64,000 nt of DNA from Hemicordylus capensis. Its lineage: Eukaryota > Chordata > Lepidosauria > Squamata > Cordylidae. Under the pieces are notes generated by a model that saw nothing but the letters and a program-made list of their open reading frames with translations, did not search any database and was not told the DNA's origin. Below are positions 1-11,042 of this stretch, piece by piece. Made by a program: the position numbers and the translations under genes. The first letter of the stretch is position 1, and every line of letters begins with the position of its first letter. The stretch is from assembly GCF_027244095.1 (NCBI RefSeq), contig NC_069669.1, positions 22,595,501 through 22,659,500 of the forward strand, in the 5' to 3' direction.

Positions 1-64
1 GTTGCCAGTCACGGTAGGCAATCCTGAGCTAGATGGACTGTCTGTCTCAGTACAAGGTTTCTAT
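1..64 (+). repeat. tRNA-Ala-like SINE, 3' part, cut by window edge
   Basis: Matches the 3' half shared by about 18 copies here (key words: GCCAGTC, GAGCTAGATGGAC, TCTGTCTCAGTA). The same family is described at 41474-41630. Confidence 0.75.
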
Positions 65-139
65 AAGATTGTTTTAATGGAAGGTGGTATAAAAATTTGA
101 CAAACAAACAAACAAACTGTAGTTTGGTGAAGGTCTTCT

Positions 140-655
140 TGGAAGCAAGCCCATTGGCCAAGGGGGAGGGTGATGGGAAGAGCTGCAACATGAGTGGACA
201 CATGTGCGGCAGTTCCTCCTCCTGACTGGCCAATGGGCTGGCTCTCAAAGGCCCCAAACATGTGGCAGCTCCTCCTCCCACACTCTCCACCAGCCAATGG
301 GCTTGCTCCCCAAGTGCCCAGTAAGAGTATTTATTTATTTATTTATTTGTTTATTTATTTTATTCTATTTCTGTACCGCCCTTCCAAAAATGGCTCAGGG
401 CGGTTTACACAGAGAAACAATAAATAAATAAGATGGATCCCTGTCCCCAAAGGGCTTACATTCTAAAAAGAAACATAAGATAGACACCAGCAACAGTCAC
501 TGGAGGTACCGTGCTGGGCGTGGATAGGGCCAGTTGCTCTCTCCCTGCTAAATAAAGAGAATCACCACGTTAAAAAGTGCCTCTTTGCCAAGTTAGCAGG
601 GGTAAGAATGCATGGGCCTTGGGGAGTAAGCCCATTTGCCAGTGGGGAGGGCAGG
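140..655. repeat. Inverted repeats flanking a retroposon copy
   Basis: GGGCTTGCTCCCCAAG (about 300) is matched in inverted form by CTTGGGGAGTAAGCCC (about 621). Another arm, AAGCCCATTGGCCA, is at about 147. The sequence between the arms holds the retroposon of 328-602. It could be an old fold-back element split by insertion. Confidence 0.35.
328..602 (-). repeat. Retroposon family X (LINE 3'-end type), antisense copy
   Basis: Shared by about ten copies in the window. The sense strand runs from AAGAGGCAC through GGGCCAGTTACT-like words, a GTGAGCCCTTTGGGGACAGG core and a GGCGGT(A)TA segment to an (AATA)n tail. No coding part is seen and the family name is not known to me. Other copies: 10755-11005, 18810-19050, 22868-23105, 24805-24965, 31955-32140, 51900-52140, 58912-59095, 62930-63170. 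Confidence 0.65.
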
Positions 656-834
656 AGAAGGATCTGCCCCAGACATCACAAAAGACAACAGAATTTTCTA
701 AAGGGCTAAAATCTGCCCACACATGCAAATATACATGTTGCTTGGGTTGAAATTCTGTTTGTATGGCTTTCCCCCTTTTGAGCTCTAATATTTTCCAGAT
801 CTGTAGCTGCATAAGAGAGCTAGGAGACACATAC

Positions 835-3800
835 CTTCCAGTTAAGGCCATTCCAAGACTTAAACTACTCTGAGTATGTTCCACCATCTTTGGAGAGCCT
901 GTTGTCCCGCTGGTGAAGAAGATCGTCATTGGCTCGTTGCTCTTTGTTCTAATGCATTTGTGGTTGGAAGAGGCCACCCTTAGGCAGGAAAGGCAAGGAC
1001 GGGTTACAGAATTCAAAAAAGACAAATGCTATTTTTTCCTACACACTTGAAGTTATCCAGGCATGTGTTTGAGGATTTAAACCATAAATACGTCGAGCCA
1101 TTTATATATTTATATGGCAGCACCATGTAGAGAAGATGAAGCTGCATCTTAGTCGTTTTGTCGGACCACCAATTTAATGCTATTTATAACGTAGCTACGT
1201 TTTGTTTAGCAGCTATGAGTGTGGGACGACAAACTTTGGTCAATATAGTTGAGTAACCTATTTTTGATTATATTAATGTGTAGGGATATTTGCTTTGATA
1301 CTTGCCACTGTTGTTAAATAATAACAAACTTTATTATTTGTCTCTGTATATATGCACTGGTCAATGACTGTATAAAGTTTACATGGTACCTTAAAAACCC
1401 AATCTGTTTGTTTTTATACTTTAAAAAACAAAACTGTGGGTGGGCGTGGCTTCGTGTTGCCCACAGAGGACAATTGCACAGCCTGCAGGGTGGTGGGAGG
1501 GAGCTGGCCTCATGATTAGCGCAAAGGTCAGCCAATCACCCCTCTGCACAGCCAGCCTCTCCTCAAAACAGGAACGGCCAGTTGCTCCCAGGCTCAGTTC
1601 ACGTTTGAATTGAATATGACTGTCCAAGAAGAGGTGAGATCCACAGCAGGCCCATTCCTCAAGGCATGGACGTCTGCCTGAGGCCTAACTGGCTGGAAGC
1701 TGCCTCAGGTTCATGGCTGAGCAAACATTTGGGCCCTGACACAACGACAATGCTGAGACACTCACTCAAAGAGCTCCTTGAAATCCAGCCAGCCATCCCT
1801 TCTGCCTTCAGAGATCAGCAACTTGGTTTTCAAAGAGGAGCAGGATGCTGAAATGGAGTCCACCACAGGTGCCAAAATGTCGTTTGCAATCATGCATTTG
1901 GCCTTTGATGCTTGGAGTCTGTACAGGATGTCCTTGGCTGTCAGTTGAGGGGTCCCTGGTATGAAGACAACCCCTGGAGAACCCAGGAATGCATAACTTT
2001 GTTGTAAGACATTTTTTCATGGGGTGGTTTCAAAGAAAATTGCGGCCAATAAGTGTGGGCGAGCAAACAGTGCCACCATTGTTTCTGTGAAGTTTGAAGT
2101 CTGCAAAGTTGGGCAGAGAATGACTGTTACGACTTCAGCCCAACTTCACCAAGCCAAACTGAAATGGTTTCGAATTTTGGGCTGAGGCCAGTAACTGCCT
2201 GACATCGGTGGCTTCAGATGTCACGAAAATGTTGGTGGCAGCAGGAGCATGTGCCCAGTGCCAACTTACTGGCCACGTTATGTATGAAGCTGCCCACCCT
2301 GGAGATGCAAGGAGGCTGGACTGAGTACATCAAGAGAGCTCTGCAGGACCAGTCCAAAGGTTCAACATCCTGTTTCTTCCACAGCCAGTCAGATACACAA
2401 ATGGGACGTTAAGGCAATAGCCCTCTCCTGTGGCTGTCCTCAGTGGCTGGTATTCAACGGCATATGGCTCTATGAGCTAGCTAATAGCCGTTGATAGGTC
2501 TTTCTGCCATAAATGTGTCTAATCCCCTTTTAAGGCTATCTAAGCTAATAAGTATAACCACATCTGATGGCGCTGATGAATTCCATAATCCACAGTGTGG
2601 GGTGTGAAGGGACACCTTAATTGTTCTGTCCTGGAGCTACTGTCCACCTGTGTTCCCTGAATTCCTATAATCTCAGCAATAGTCTTTGGCTGGGTGGTAT
2701 CACAGGAGTGTGAGTCAACACCATCGGGGAATCCCTGTTTCTGGAAAACACTCTGCTATCCATCAACTTTGTTGGGTGACCATAACTTCTGCAGTTATAG
2801 GCACCAGAAAAGTAACAAAAGGAAAAGAAATGAGGGGCTTGCCAATGTGGGCACATTATAGATTCAGAACAGGACGACAAATCCCAGGCACCAGGGAGCC
2901 ATGGCGCCTAGGAATTTAACGGTGGTGTTTAGACTACGATATTCAGAGGCAAAGTTATTTAATAAAACCTTTATTTGTCCCAGGCAACCCTGTTTCTGTT
3001 CTAACTAGGATACATGTCAAAGGGATAAAGAGAAGCCCATTTAGCCTCCCCCTCCACAAAATTTCTCACGAAGTCCGGCAATTCTGTTGAGTGTCCATTG
3101 CCTGGCTCCAAAACTTTTGGGCTGCTCTTAGCTCCAAAGAAAAAAATTGGCCAAGGCCTGATTTAAAACATGCAATGCATTTACCGGTCCTGATGCAGGC
3201 AATGTTCAGCAGCCACCATTCTGGTATTCGAGGCAGGATGACCATGGCTCTGTCGCCTTTTTGCAGACCGCATGCATCTTGGAGGACGTTTGCCGCTTTC
3301 CTAGAGAGGAACCCCAGCTCCTCAAAGCTCCACCTCACTTCGTTCCCTTTCCCGTTTATCCACCATAGGGCTGGGTTGGGAGGTCTGTTTCCCTCCTGCA
3401 AAACAGTACCAGAGGCAGGAGCTGTTAGTTTCTCGCTTATGCTGGATCATGAGCAAGGTTCTACCAGCAAAACACAAGGCAGGTTCAGACATGTTGTGGA
3501 ACCAGGTCTTATTTCAATTAAGGTTTAGTTATCAGCCAGGAGTCTTTCCAGCCCCACCTGGAGATGCATTCAGGGATTGATCCTGGGACCCTTCTGTATG
3601 CAAGCGCACAGATGCTCTCCCACTGAGCTATGGCTTGGAATCAGGAGCATAGGGAGGAAGAGTTTCATTCTTTATCTGTGCCATATTTCCCCACCAAACG
3701 TTGCAGTGATTTGCCCCCAAACAGTGGATTAAAACTTCAAAGCACAATACAGACATAAGGAACGATAATTGTAAAGGGGAAGAAATGGTACCTTTTCCAC

Positions 3801-3992
3801 CACGGACCATTTGTCCAGTACATCACTTGCAAAATTAAAATACTCAGGGACATCCTTTTCACACCGATTAATGGCTTCATAATTGGAAAGATCAACAGAA
3901 GCAGATGCCCTGATATCTTTCTGGATCAATCTGCAAAAAGGCTTGGAACTCCAGATAGGCCTCAGCGTTTGAAGTTTGAGGAGGGTCTTCAT
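835..3992 (-). CDS. ACSM3-like: ACSM-family acyl-CoA synthetase, gene A (5' part, exons 1-4)
   Basis: Partial mitochondrial medium-chain acyl-CoA synthetase: ATP + fatty acid + CoA to acyl-CoA in the matrix. Coding exons, 5' to 3' on the minus strand: 3792-3992, 3185-3395, 1766-1973, 835-978; the rest lies left of the window. All donors are GT and acceptors AG, with phases 0, 1, 2, 2 as in the neighbouring copies. Exon 1 gives a basic, hydroxylated mitochondrial leader followed by [15 protein letters not shown]. Exon 2 carries [11 protein letters not shown] and the LPRIPEWWL segment. Exon 3 carries FIPGT and the KDILYRLQ segment. Exon 4 carries the ATP-binding P-loop [11 protein letters not shown]. 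The start at 3992 (MKTLLK) was chosen because it aligns with MKLLSK of gene B. An in-frame ATG at 4022 is the first ATG after a good 3' splice site at about 4044, so ten extra residues are possible. No stop or frameshift is seen. The family is certain; the exact orthologue (ACSM3, 4 or 5) is an inference. Confidence 0.93.
979..1765. other. Intron 3 of gene A, no recognised feature
   Basis: AT-rich intron between exons 3 and 4 of gene A. I see no open coding frame or clear repeat; 1440-1600 may be an unrecognised old MITE. Confidence 0.4.
2460..2660. repeat. Old retroposon fragment in intron 2 of gene A
   Basis: It contains the phrase pattern GATGAATTCCATAATCCACAG, then TTCTGTCCTGGA, known from widespread degraded LINE 3' regions of lizards. 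The orientation is uncertain. Confidence 0.35.
2870..3165. repeat. Dispersed repeat family Y next to exon 2 of gene A
   Basis: Contains CCCAGGCACCAGGGAGCCATGG and, further on, TTTATTTGTCCCAGGC. Related copies lie at 16198-16290, 25345-25540 and 31130-31400 (inverted), with partial ends at 15615-15720 and 26935-27010. No coding capacity is visible. It ends about 20 bp from the exon 2 donor at 3185. Confidence 0.55.
3535..3635 (-). repeat. tRNA-Ala-like SINE fragment
   Basis: Antisense copy covering the tRNA-like part (CACTGAGCTATGG is the antisense A-box). Confidence 0.7.
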
Positions 3993-4172
3993 GTCGCAAA
4001 GCTGTTGTGCCCTTGAAATCATGCAGGACTGTGTGGGATGGTCCTTTAGGGAAAGAGAGGAGGAGGAGGATGAGGAGGATTGATTGATTAATAATTATGT
4101 GTTGTGATTACAAAGTGCTTGTGGCTTTTTCATGCTTTGCTATCAGCATTTTTACTGGGCTGCTATGGATGT

Positions 4173-4310
4173 CAGGGCTACCTAACTTCACCCACCTCCT
4201 CACCCAGATGGTTTTGGACTACAGCTCCCATCCTCCCCAGCCATGGTGGCCAATAGGGATGATGGGAGTTGTAGTTCAACATCTTCAGCAGGACTATATG
4301 AGACTGTAGC
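4173..4310. mobile_element. hAT-type MITE (ACTACAACTCCCA family), degraded
   Basis: Starts CAGGGCTACCTAACTTC and carries the two inverted core words GACTACAGCTCCCATC and GATGGGAGTTGTAGTTC. The right end has decayed and no target duplication was resolved. Confidence 0.55.
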
Positions 4311-4369
4311 TGGGGACTCAAACTTGGAGTGCTTCCACATGGGGAAAAAAAACAAACCCTCTTGGCACA

Positions 4370-4590
4370 GGTCATGAACCTGGGCCCTTCTGCGTGCAAG
4401 AAGATGCTCTGCCACTGAGCTTCAGTCCCATTCCCTCCAGGGAGTATCTTCCAGCAGACAGCACTCACATGTAGTCACCCATTCAAATGCAAACCAAGGC
4501 TAACCCTGCTTAGCATAGGGGCCCACTCATGTCCATTAGCTCAAGACCGACTCTCCTCCTCACATTCTCTCTTGTGAGTCCCAACCAGCA
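4370..4590 (-). repeat. Composite 5S/tRNA SINE, partial
   Basis: Antisense. The tRNA-like part is at 4370-4430, followed by the antisense 5S-like head (CCTGCTTAGCATAGG at about 4505). Confidence 0.65.
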
Positions 4591-4660
4591 GCCTGCAGTG
4601 GACCAGGTCAGGCTCAGGCTAGCCACTCAGTGGACTGAATTCTCACGGGTTGGTGATATT

Positions 4661-4888
4661 TCAGACAATTTCTTCTGTTCCAAAGAGCTGCTCTCCCCTT
4701 GAAAAAGAAATGGCTTCTTCTCCCAGCACAATCAGGATCTCTCCCCATCCCTTGACGACATGTTGGCTCTGTATCGTACTGGCTCGTTTGTCAAAACCGT
4801 CTCCCAGCCAGTTTACGGGAAGTAACCGCAGTGGCATATCCAGAGCGTAGTCCACCCTTTCACGTGTCACAAGAGGGGAGGGTTGCAC
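4661..4888 (-). other. Unassigned 75-codon open frame
   Basis: An open frame with ordinary-looking composition (RVDYALDMPLRLLPVNW...) between genes A and B. It has no splice partner, and neither repeats nor homologues are recognised. It could be a fragment of a processed pseudogene or chance. Confidence 0.15.
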
Positions 4889-5763
4889 ACTGCAGTGCTA
4901 AAAAGGCTGCGACAGACACTCTGAGAGGCGGTCTTCAGCGACACGCAGAATGAAGGCTTTGCTCAGCTCTGCAAGTGGGGAGGACATTTTCAACCCGGTT
5001 CAATCGCCCTGAAAGATCACCAAAATTGGGGGCCCCTTTCTAGGGGGGGGGGGTGTTCTATGAAAAGCCCCTCCCCCACCCAAGTTGGGTTCAACCCTAA
5101 TGTTATTGACCGGTATATGGTGAGGAATATGATTCAAAGTAGTCAGACTGGTTTTAAAATGTAAGTTCAATGGAATGACTTTGAGTCATTTTCCTCACCA
5201 TTTCCCCCAAGAAGCTACAGATGATGGGATTCTGTAATTAAACCACATGTTACTAGAATAATTGGAAGCCCTCTTTCACTTAGATGGAGGCGGAAACAAA
5301 TATTCTGACTCATAACTGTCCCTGCTTTTATTTTTTTCTGTTTTGTCACAGAAAGAAACAAAATTGAAACAATAAAAACGTGAAAAGGAACAATATAAAA
5401 ATATTGTTATGGACCAACTATATTTAATTACACCAAATAAGAGAAAAGGTTAAATCCGCTTGTATTTTCTTATTCCAAAATTTGATTACAAAACTTCAAT
5501 TTGATGTAAAATGATCTCCCAGCTGTCTCCACATTTGAATATACATTGTCAATGTAACCATCACAAGAAAATCCCATATTCTGAGTAACAACAATCATCC
5601 CAAGATGGGGGATTGGTAAATGACCACTTTCTTGTAATAACCTGTCCAGATATGGTATTAACCCCTGTTGTTACTTTTAATATATCTGAAAAAAGAGCTG
5701 GTTTAGGGCAGTGAATAGAAGTTTGGCTTCTACTCAGCCATAACATCAGCAGCCTTAAAATCA

Positions 5764-5958
5764 CAGGAACACAGGAAGCTGCCTCCTACTGAGTCAGACC
5801 CTTGGTCCATCTAGCTCAGTTTTGTCTGCACAGACTGGCAGCGGTTTCTCCCAGGTTCCAGAGAGAAGTCTCTACCAGCTCTACCTGGAAATGCCCAGGA
5901 TCAAAACTCAGACTTTCTGCATGCATAGCAGAAACTCTGCCACTGAGCTATGGTGCAC
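5764..5958 (-). repeat. tRNA-Ala-like SINE
   Basis: Antisense, nearly full length. The end words AGGAAGCTGCC and CCACTGAGCTATGG are both present. Confidence 0.75.
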
Positions 5959-5967
5959 CTACCATCA

Positions 5968-6135
5968 GAGTATTGGTCCATTTAGCTCAGGACTGCCTAC
6001 ACTGACTGGCAGCAACTCTCCAAGGTTTCGGGCAGGAGTCTTCTTCCCCAGCCCTACCTGGAGATGCTGCCAGGGAATGAACCGGGGACCTTCTGCATGC
6101 CAAGCAGAGGCTCTGCCCCTGAGCTACGAACCCAT
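5968..6135 (-). repeat. tRNA-Ala-like SINE
   Basis: A second antisense copy directly after the previous one. The pair looks like two insertions or a tandem duplication. Confidence 0.75.
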
Positions 6136-7050
6136 TCCTAACCTTGCAAATGTCATGGCCTACTTTCTTCATAGGGTTGTTATGAGAATGGATAATTTGA
6201 AAGGTTTTCTAGAAAGGATAAGGAATAATTTTGTTGTTCTTACTTGTGTGGCGAAGGCCTGGATCAGGTGAAGCCTCCTTTTGGTGAAGACTCCTTTTCA
6301 TTCATCTGCAAAGCTCTACAAGGATAGCTGCTGAGACATTCATCCTAGCTCCTCCTCCACAGCCTGGCTTTTAAAAGCAAATGAGAACCTTGTATGTCCT
6401 GAATGTGGCTTTCACAGGCAAGGATCATTCCCCTGTGAGAAGGCCGTTTCTCATTTCACCAATTATCTGTGGATAAAAAGGCAAGCAGGCGGGAGAAGAG
6501 AGAAACTTGTTTGCTAGCTTGGTCATTTCTTGGTTTGCTAGCAGATCTGAAGAGTTAATCTTCCACAGGTGGAACTCTAATGCCACCATAATATGCTGTG
6601 ACCAGAGCACACAAAAGGCCAGGATTGAGGCTTAGGTCATTTTGCTATCAGTTTCTTGAGCATGGAGGGGGGGAAATGTGAAGAAGGCAGTAATAGTTTA
6701 CACATTTAGTTGGCAGTCCGTCCTGCTAAAATCAGCGGGGCTTACTCCGCATTTACAGGGATACAGACAACATGAATAATGCAGACTATATTGTGCCACA
6801 ATCAGATGATAAACAAGATAGTCTCATTGGGACAATCTGGGAGAACCTTCCGAGGAGGAAGAGGAATGTCCATTTCACTCATGAATATTCACCCCAGCAC
6901 AGCATCACTTCAGTGGCTGTCGCTAGTGTCACTAGTGTTTACTTGAAGTTTATTTTTAGACTGTGTGAGCCCATTTGGGACAGGAAGCAAACCACTTCGA
7001 GCACTTTTGTTGAAAAGCAGTAGACGTTATTATTCACAGCAGTCCTAGAT

Positions 7051-7175
7051 CAGGAGTAGGCAACCTTGATCCTCCAGCTGTTGTTGAACTACAACCCCCA
7101 TCATCCCCAGCCAGGCTGAGGAAGATAGGAGCTGTAGTCCAACAGACGCTGGAGGGCCAAGGTTACCTATCACTG
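7051..7175. mobile_element. hAT MITE with 8-bp target duplication
   Basis: Inverted ends CAGGAGTAGGCAACCTTG and CAAGGTTACCTATCACTG. The flanks TCCTAGAT (7043-7050 and 7176-7183) are identical. The core holds the ACTACAAC..CCATCATC word and its inverse. Non-coding, 125 bp. Confidence 0.85.
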
Positions 7176-8283
7176 TCCTAGATTGTTTGCCAGCTGGAAC
7201 ATCTGGTGACAGGCCACACATGCGGATCAACCTCAATCCATGCATCACCACAGCTAGGACTTGCATTATCATCTGATGACCACATGCATGCAACTGGAAA
7301 TACAACTGAACAGTGGATACCTTATGAATGGGGAAACCTGGCGTGTGCATTCGCTGGGCAGCTTTACAGGATTGGTGCCGTGTTGGCAAGCTGGGAGCTG
7401 GAAATCCCCAGTGAGCATGTCCTCATGGTGGGTGTCATGAGAAGCTGCCAACCACCAGTTTCTATATCGTATTATTTATTCCTTTATTACATTTATAAAC
7501 CATCTAGCACCTGCATCTCAAGGCGGTGTATACAATTTAACACAATAAATACAACTCGATAAGATCAATTAAGTTGACTCCCAAGTACTCCTTTTAGACC
7601 TTAAAATTTATTACGTAAAAACAGATAATGCCTTGTAAAAACATTGTTTAAAATGTTGTTAAAAGCATGTTAAAAACAAACAAATGTTTCGGCATCAAAC
7701 GCTAGCCTCAGTGCTGTGGAGGTGATCCACTGAAGATTTAGGAACAACACTGATGCCAAAACGTTTGTTTGTTTTTTGAAGGTCTTAAAGGAGTACTCTC
7801 CTAAATACTCTGGACCCCAGCCATATTCCTGAGACTCTCCCAACTTTCACCTGAATTCTATAACCACATTGAAGTGGGAGAACAAAGTTGGGAGAATTTT
7901 GGTAACGTGTTGCAGGAACTGACATTTGGTGGCTTTAGACATGCTCCTCAGGAGTGTGCATTCACTGAGTGTGAGAAATCAATACAGTTTTAACAAATAT
8001 GATGGAATAGCAATGCCTATTAAAGTGAATGTGTTGGTGGTGGAACGATGCCTGGTGCGAAGAAAAATCAGGGAGGCGATATAGATAGATAAATTAAAAT
8101 CCTGTGTAAATGGCAAGGAAGAGTTAATAGAGATGGCTAAGTACTTTGGTTATTAAAGGGTGTGTGATGGAATGAAGATAACACAGCTGCATGCCCTTGG
8201 CTCATAGTTTACTTGCCTCTCTCCCTCCACTTCCCTCTGTCTTTCCCTTTGTCTTATTTGTTGATTAAGAAATTGCTACCTGG

Positions 8284-9039
8284 TTGTGTGTAATTAGAGT
8301 GGCAGCTAGAACAATATACAATTGTGGTCCACAGAAAGAGTGGAAGAACACTGAAGCTGATGTATTTGACATTGAAACGTTTGTTTGTTTTTATCCGTCC
8401 TTTTTATACAATAAACCAAGGTCCTTAAGGAGAAATTTTAACAAGGAAGCCCCCAAATGCAAAAACAGGTGCCATGATTTACCAGGGACTTGTAAAGAGG
8501 AGCCTTTGGAGCACATGTTCCAGGCGTCTGTGTTGCTATGGTGGTGTCTGTACAGTAGAAGAAGGCACCCTTCTGTGAGAGTCCCTGGGGACTCATTAAC
8601 CAAGAAAATGTTCTTCTGGGCATTTGTTTCTTGCCTTCTGCTCTCCCCACTTGGTTCAGAGGGACACAGGAAAGCACAAGGGGTCTCATCACAAGCTGTG
8701 GCAAGGGCCAGTATCTTGTTGCTTAAGCTCAAAATACGCATTGCTTGGAAAATGTCGTGTCTGACTGCACAGCAGCCACAGAAAGACAAAAAGGAACAGC
8801 TGCTGAATTGGAAAAGGTCAGCAAAAGATAAAGACAGACAAAAACACTTCTGGGTAGGAGGAGAGATGGGCAAGATGAAGACAAATGGACCATGTTCATG
8901 GAAGTGGCCAATGGAAGACATTGCTGAGAAAGGGTCCCCGCTCCCTGGTTCGGTGGTCTCCACACTAGTCGGGGCTTCAGTGGGCATGTCTGGGACCTCC
9001 GGTTCTAGGGGTGTGCATTTTGGAATTTTCTTGTTTTGA
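8284..9039 (+). other. Uncharacterised 251-codon open frame
   Basis: The longest open frame in the window. It is read from a GTG, and most of the stretch is also open on the minus strand (8391-8987). The predicted protein has no motif I recognise: Lys/Gln-rich middle, no signal peptide at the start, one hydrophobic stretch (FWAFVSCLLLSPLG) inside. It runs over the left end of the hAT element at 9006. It could be an eroded mobile-element frame, a lineage-specific transcript or chance. Expression is the only arbiter. Confidence 0.2.
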
Positions 9040-10108
9040 TTTGTATCCGAATCAAAACATCCCCATTTTGTTTTGTACCCAAATTTTCTGAATCCGAATC
9101 AGCCCTGTTTTGTTTTGTAGCCAAATTTTCTGAATCCGAATAGATTTGGATTTTTAAAAAGGGTCCCAGGGCAAAAAGAGTGGGTGGTGGTGGTAGTGTC
9201 CAATGGGTGGAAGCTACCACCCAAATTTCAAAGGAATTAGGCAAAGGGCTGATTTTTTCGGTGAATTTTTGTTAAAGTTTACACATCTTTAAGAATTTTC
9301 CCATAGGGAATAATGGGGATTCCAGCAAATGTATCACTTCAAATCAAGGGTAAAGGGATGACCCAGAGCAGTGTGTGGTGGGTGGTAGTGCCCAATGGGG
9401 GCAAGGAAACTTCCAGAATTATTTCAAAGGAATTGGGCAAAGGGCTGATCTTTTGTGATTTGTTGAAGTTTACATGTCTTTAAGATTTCTCCCATGGGGA
9501 ATAATGGAGGTTTCAGCAGCTCCATAATCCACTTGGGGGGCACTGGGGTTGCCCAGAGCGAGGGGTTGTATAGTGCACATAGGGTGCCAACCACACCCAC
9601 AAGCCTGTGGAGTACTGGGTTTTGTTGTTTCTGAGGTGTTCATTGTAGATTCTCTGGTAGCATATGAGATTTTCAGTGAAAAACAAGAATCCACTTTCAT
9701 ATGCTACCAGAGAATCTACACTCAGAACACCACAGAAACAGCAGAACCCAGCACCCCATGGGTTAGCAACCCTTCCCCTGGCCAATGTGGGGTCAGTAAA
9801 GAGTGGGAAGAAGCAAAAGAGCCAATGGGGAACAAGGAGGGAATTGTCAGCAGGTCAGCCCATGATTTAGGTCACTGATCAGAAGGCTGGAAGGGTGGGA
9901 AATTCAAAGAGATGTCAAACACAAAATGGAGACTGACTCAGAGATCACCACAAAATGGAGGTTCGAAACAACAAAACGTTTTGTAGCCGAAACAGGGACG
10001 TTTTGTTTTGTATACAAAACTTTTGGATCTGGAAAATTGGTGTTTTGTTTTGTCTACAAAACACCCAAAACAGGCTGTTTTGGGTACAAAACATTTAGCA
10101 CATCCCTA
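9006..10108. mobile_element. hAT-like non-autonomous element, 1.1 kb
   Basis: Ends TAGGGGTGTGCA and AGCACATCCCTA are inverted. The 8-bp flanks TCCGGTTC (8998-9005 and 10109-10116) are identical. Inside are TTTGTTTTGTA-type repeats near both ends, two related blocks of about 190 bp (9180-9330 and 9370-9520), and a long inverted repeat (about 9611-9668 against 9697-9756). No transposase frame. Confidence 0.85.
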
Positions 10109-10245
10109 TCCGGTTCATTGGTCCAAGCCCCCTCCTGATCCTGTTCAGGCTCACTGCTGAGGACCCCATCACAATCTGGTTCCCTGACTGCCTCCTGATC
10201 TAACTCCTCCGAGCCTGACCCCGGTGGTCTGGGGCAATCAGGGGC

Positions 10246-10500
10246 AGAGACACCATAGTGTGAACGGGTTCAAAGAACCTGTGCCGCTGCACTCAGGGGC
10301 TGCAACCTCGCACCCCAGCCATGCCCCCTGCATCTGACATCAGACACAGGGGGCATGGTTTGCTCACAAACAGGGCCACACCCCACCATTGGTGAGCAAA
10401 ATCCGGCCAGCACCGTGTTCGCAGCATGGCCGGAGCGGCTCTCTCTGCCTTTTAAACGTCAGACGTAGGGCCCCCTCCACTACCTGGGGCCATCCCTGAC
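10246..10500. repeat. GC-rich dispersed repeat, probable hAT fragment
   Basis: Shares GGTTCAAAGAACC and GACATCAGACACAGGGGGC-like words with the hAT elements at 17561-17728 and 32990-33356. Ends not resolved. Confidence 0.45.
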
Positions 10501-10665
10501 AGCTGCCTTATGCTGAGTCAGACCCTCCCTTGGTCCATCTAGCTCAGGACTGACTGGCAGCAGTTCCCCAGAGTTCCAGACCAGGGTATTTCACCCTACT
10601 TGGAGATGCCAGCCAGGGACTGAACCTGGAACCATCTTCTGCTTGCAAAGCCGAATCTTCACCAC
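10497..10665 (-). repeat. tRNA-Ala-like SINE
   Basis: Antisense copy; CTGAGTCAGACC and GGGACTGAACCTGG (antisense B-box) are present. Confidence 0.7.
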
Positions 10666-10720
10666 TGCTTGTTTTTCCTTTGGGCCAAGGGGGCAAACAG
10701 ATTTGGAAGACCTAATAAAT

Positions 10721-10754
10721 CTCCTCCTCCTCCTCCTCCTCCTCCTCCTCCTCC
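10721..10754 (+). repeat. (CCT)n microsatellite
   Basis: About eleven trinucleotide units at the head of a family X copy. Confidence 0.9.
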
Positions 10755-11005
10755 AAATATTGATAGACTGCTCTTGAACGGAAATTCTGAAGGTGGTTTC
10801 CATAGAATAAACAAGCAGACAAGATGGTTCCCTGTCCCCAAAGGGCTCACCATCTAAAAACCACCACCACCCATAAAGTAGACACCAGGAGCAAGCACAG
10901 GAGGGATGGTGTGCTTGGGTTCAATAGGGCCAGTTGCTTTCCCTCTGCTAAACAGAAGAGCATCACAGCTTTAAGGTGCCTCTTTGCTCAGTTAGCAGTG
11001 GCCCT
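10755..11005 (-). repeat. Retroposon family X copy
   Basis: Antisense copy with CCCCAAAGGGCTCAC and AGGGCCAGTTGC. Confidence 0.6.
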
Positions 11006-11042
11006 CTGCTATCCTCCCTGCTGTGATAATGGCCATACTACA

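Noticed and set aside
3091-3528. Plus-strand 145-codon open frame
   Set aside because: It is the antisense shadow of exon 2 of gene A and a neighbouring repeat. Similar shadows overlap exons 2 and 3 of gene C (45378-45707, 47237-47443).
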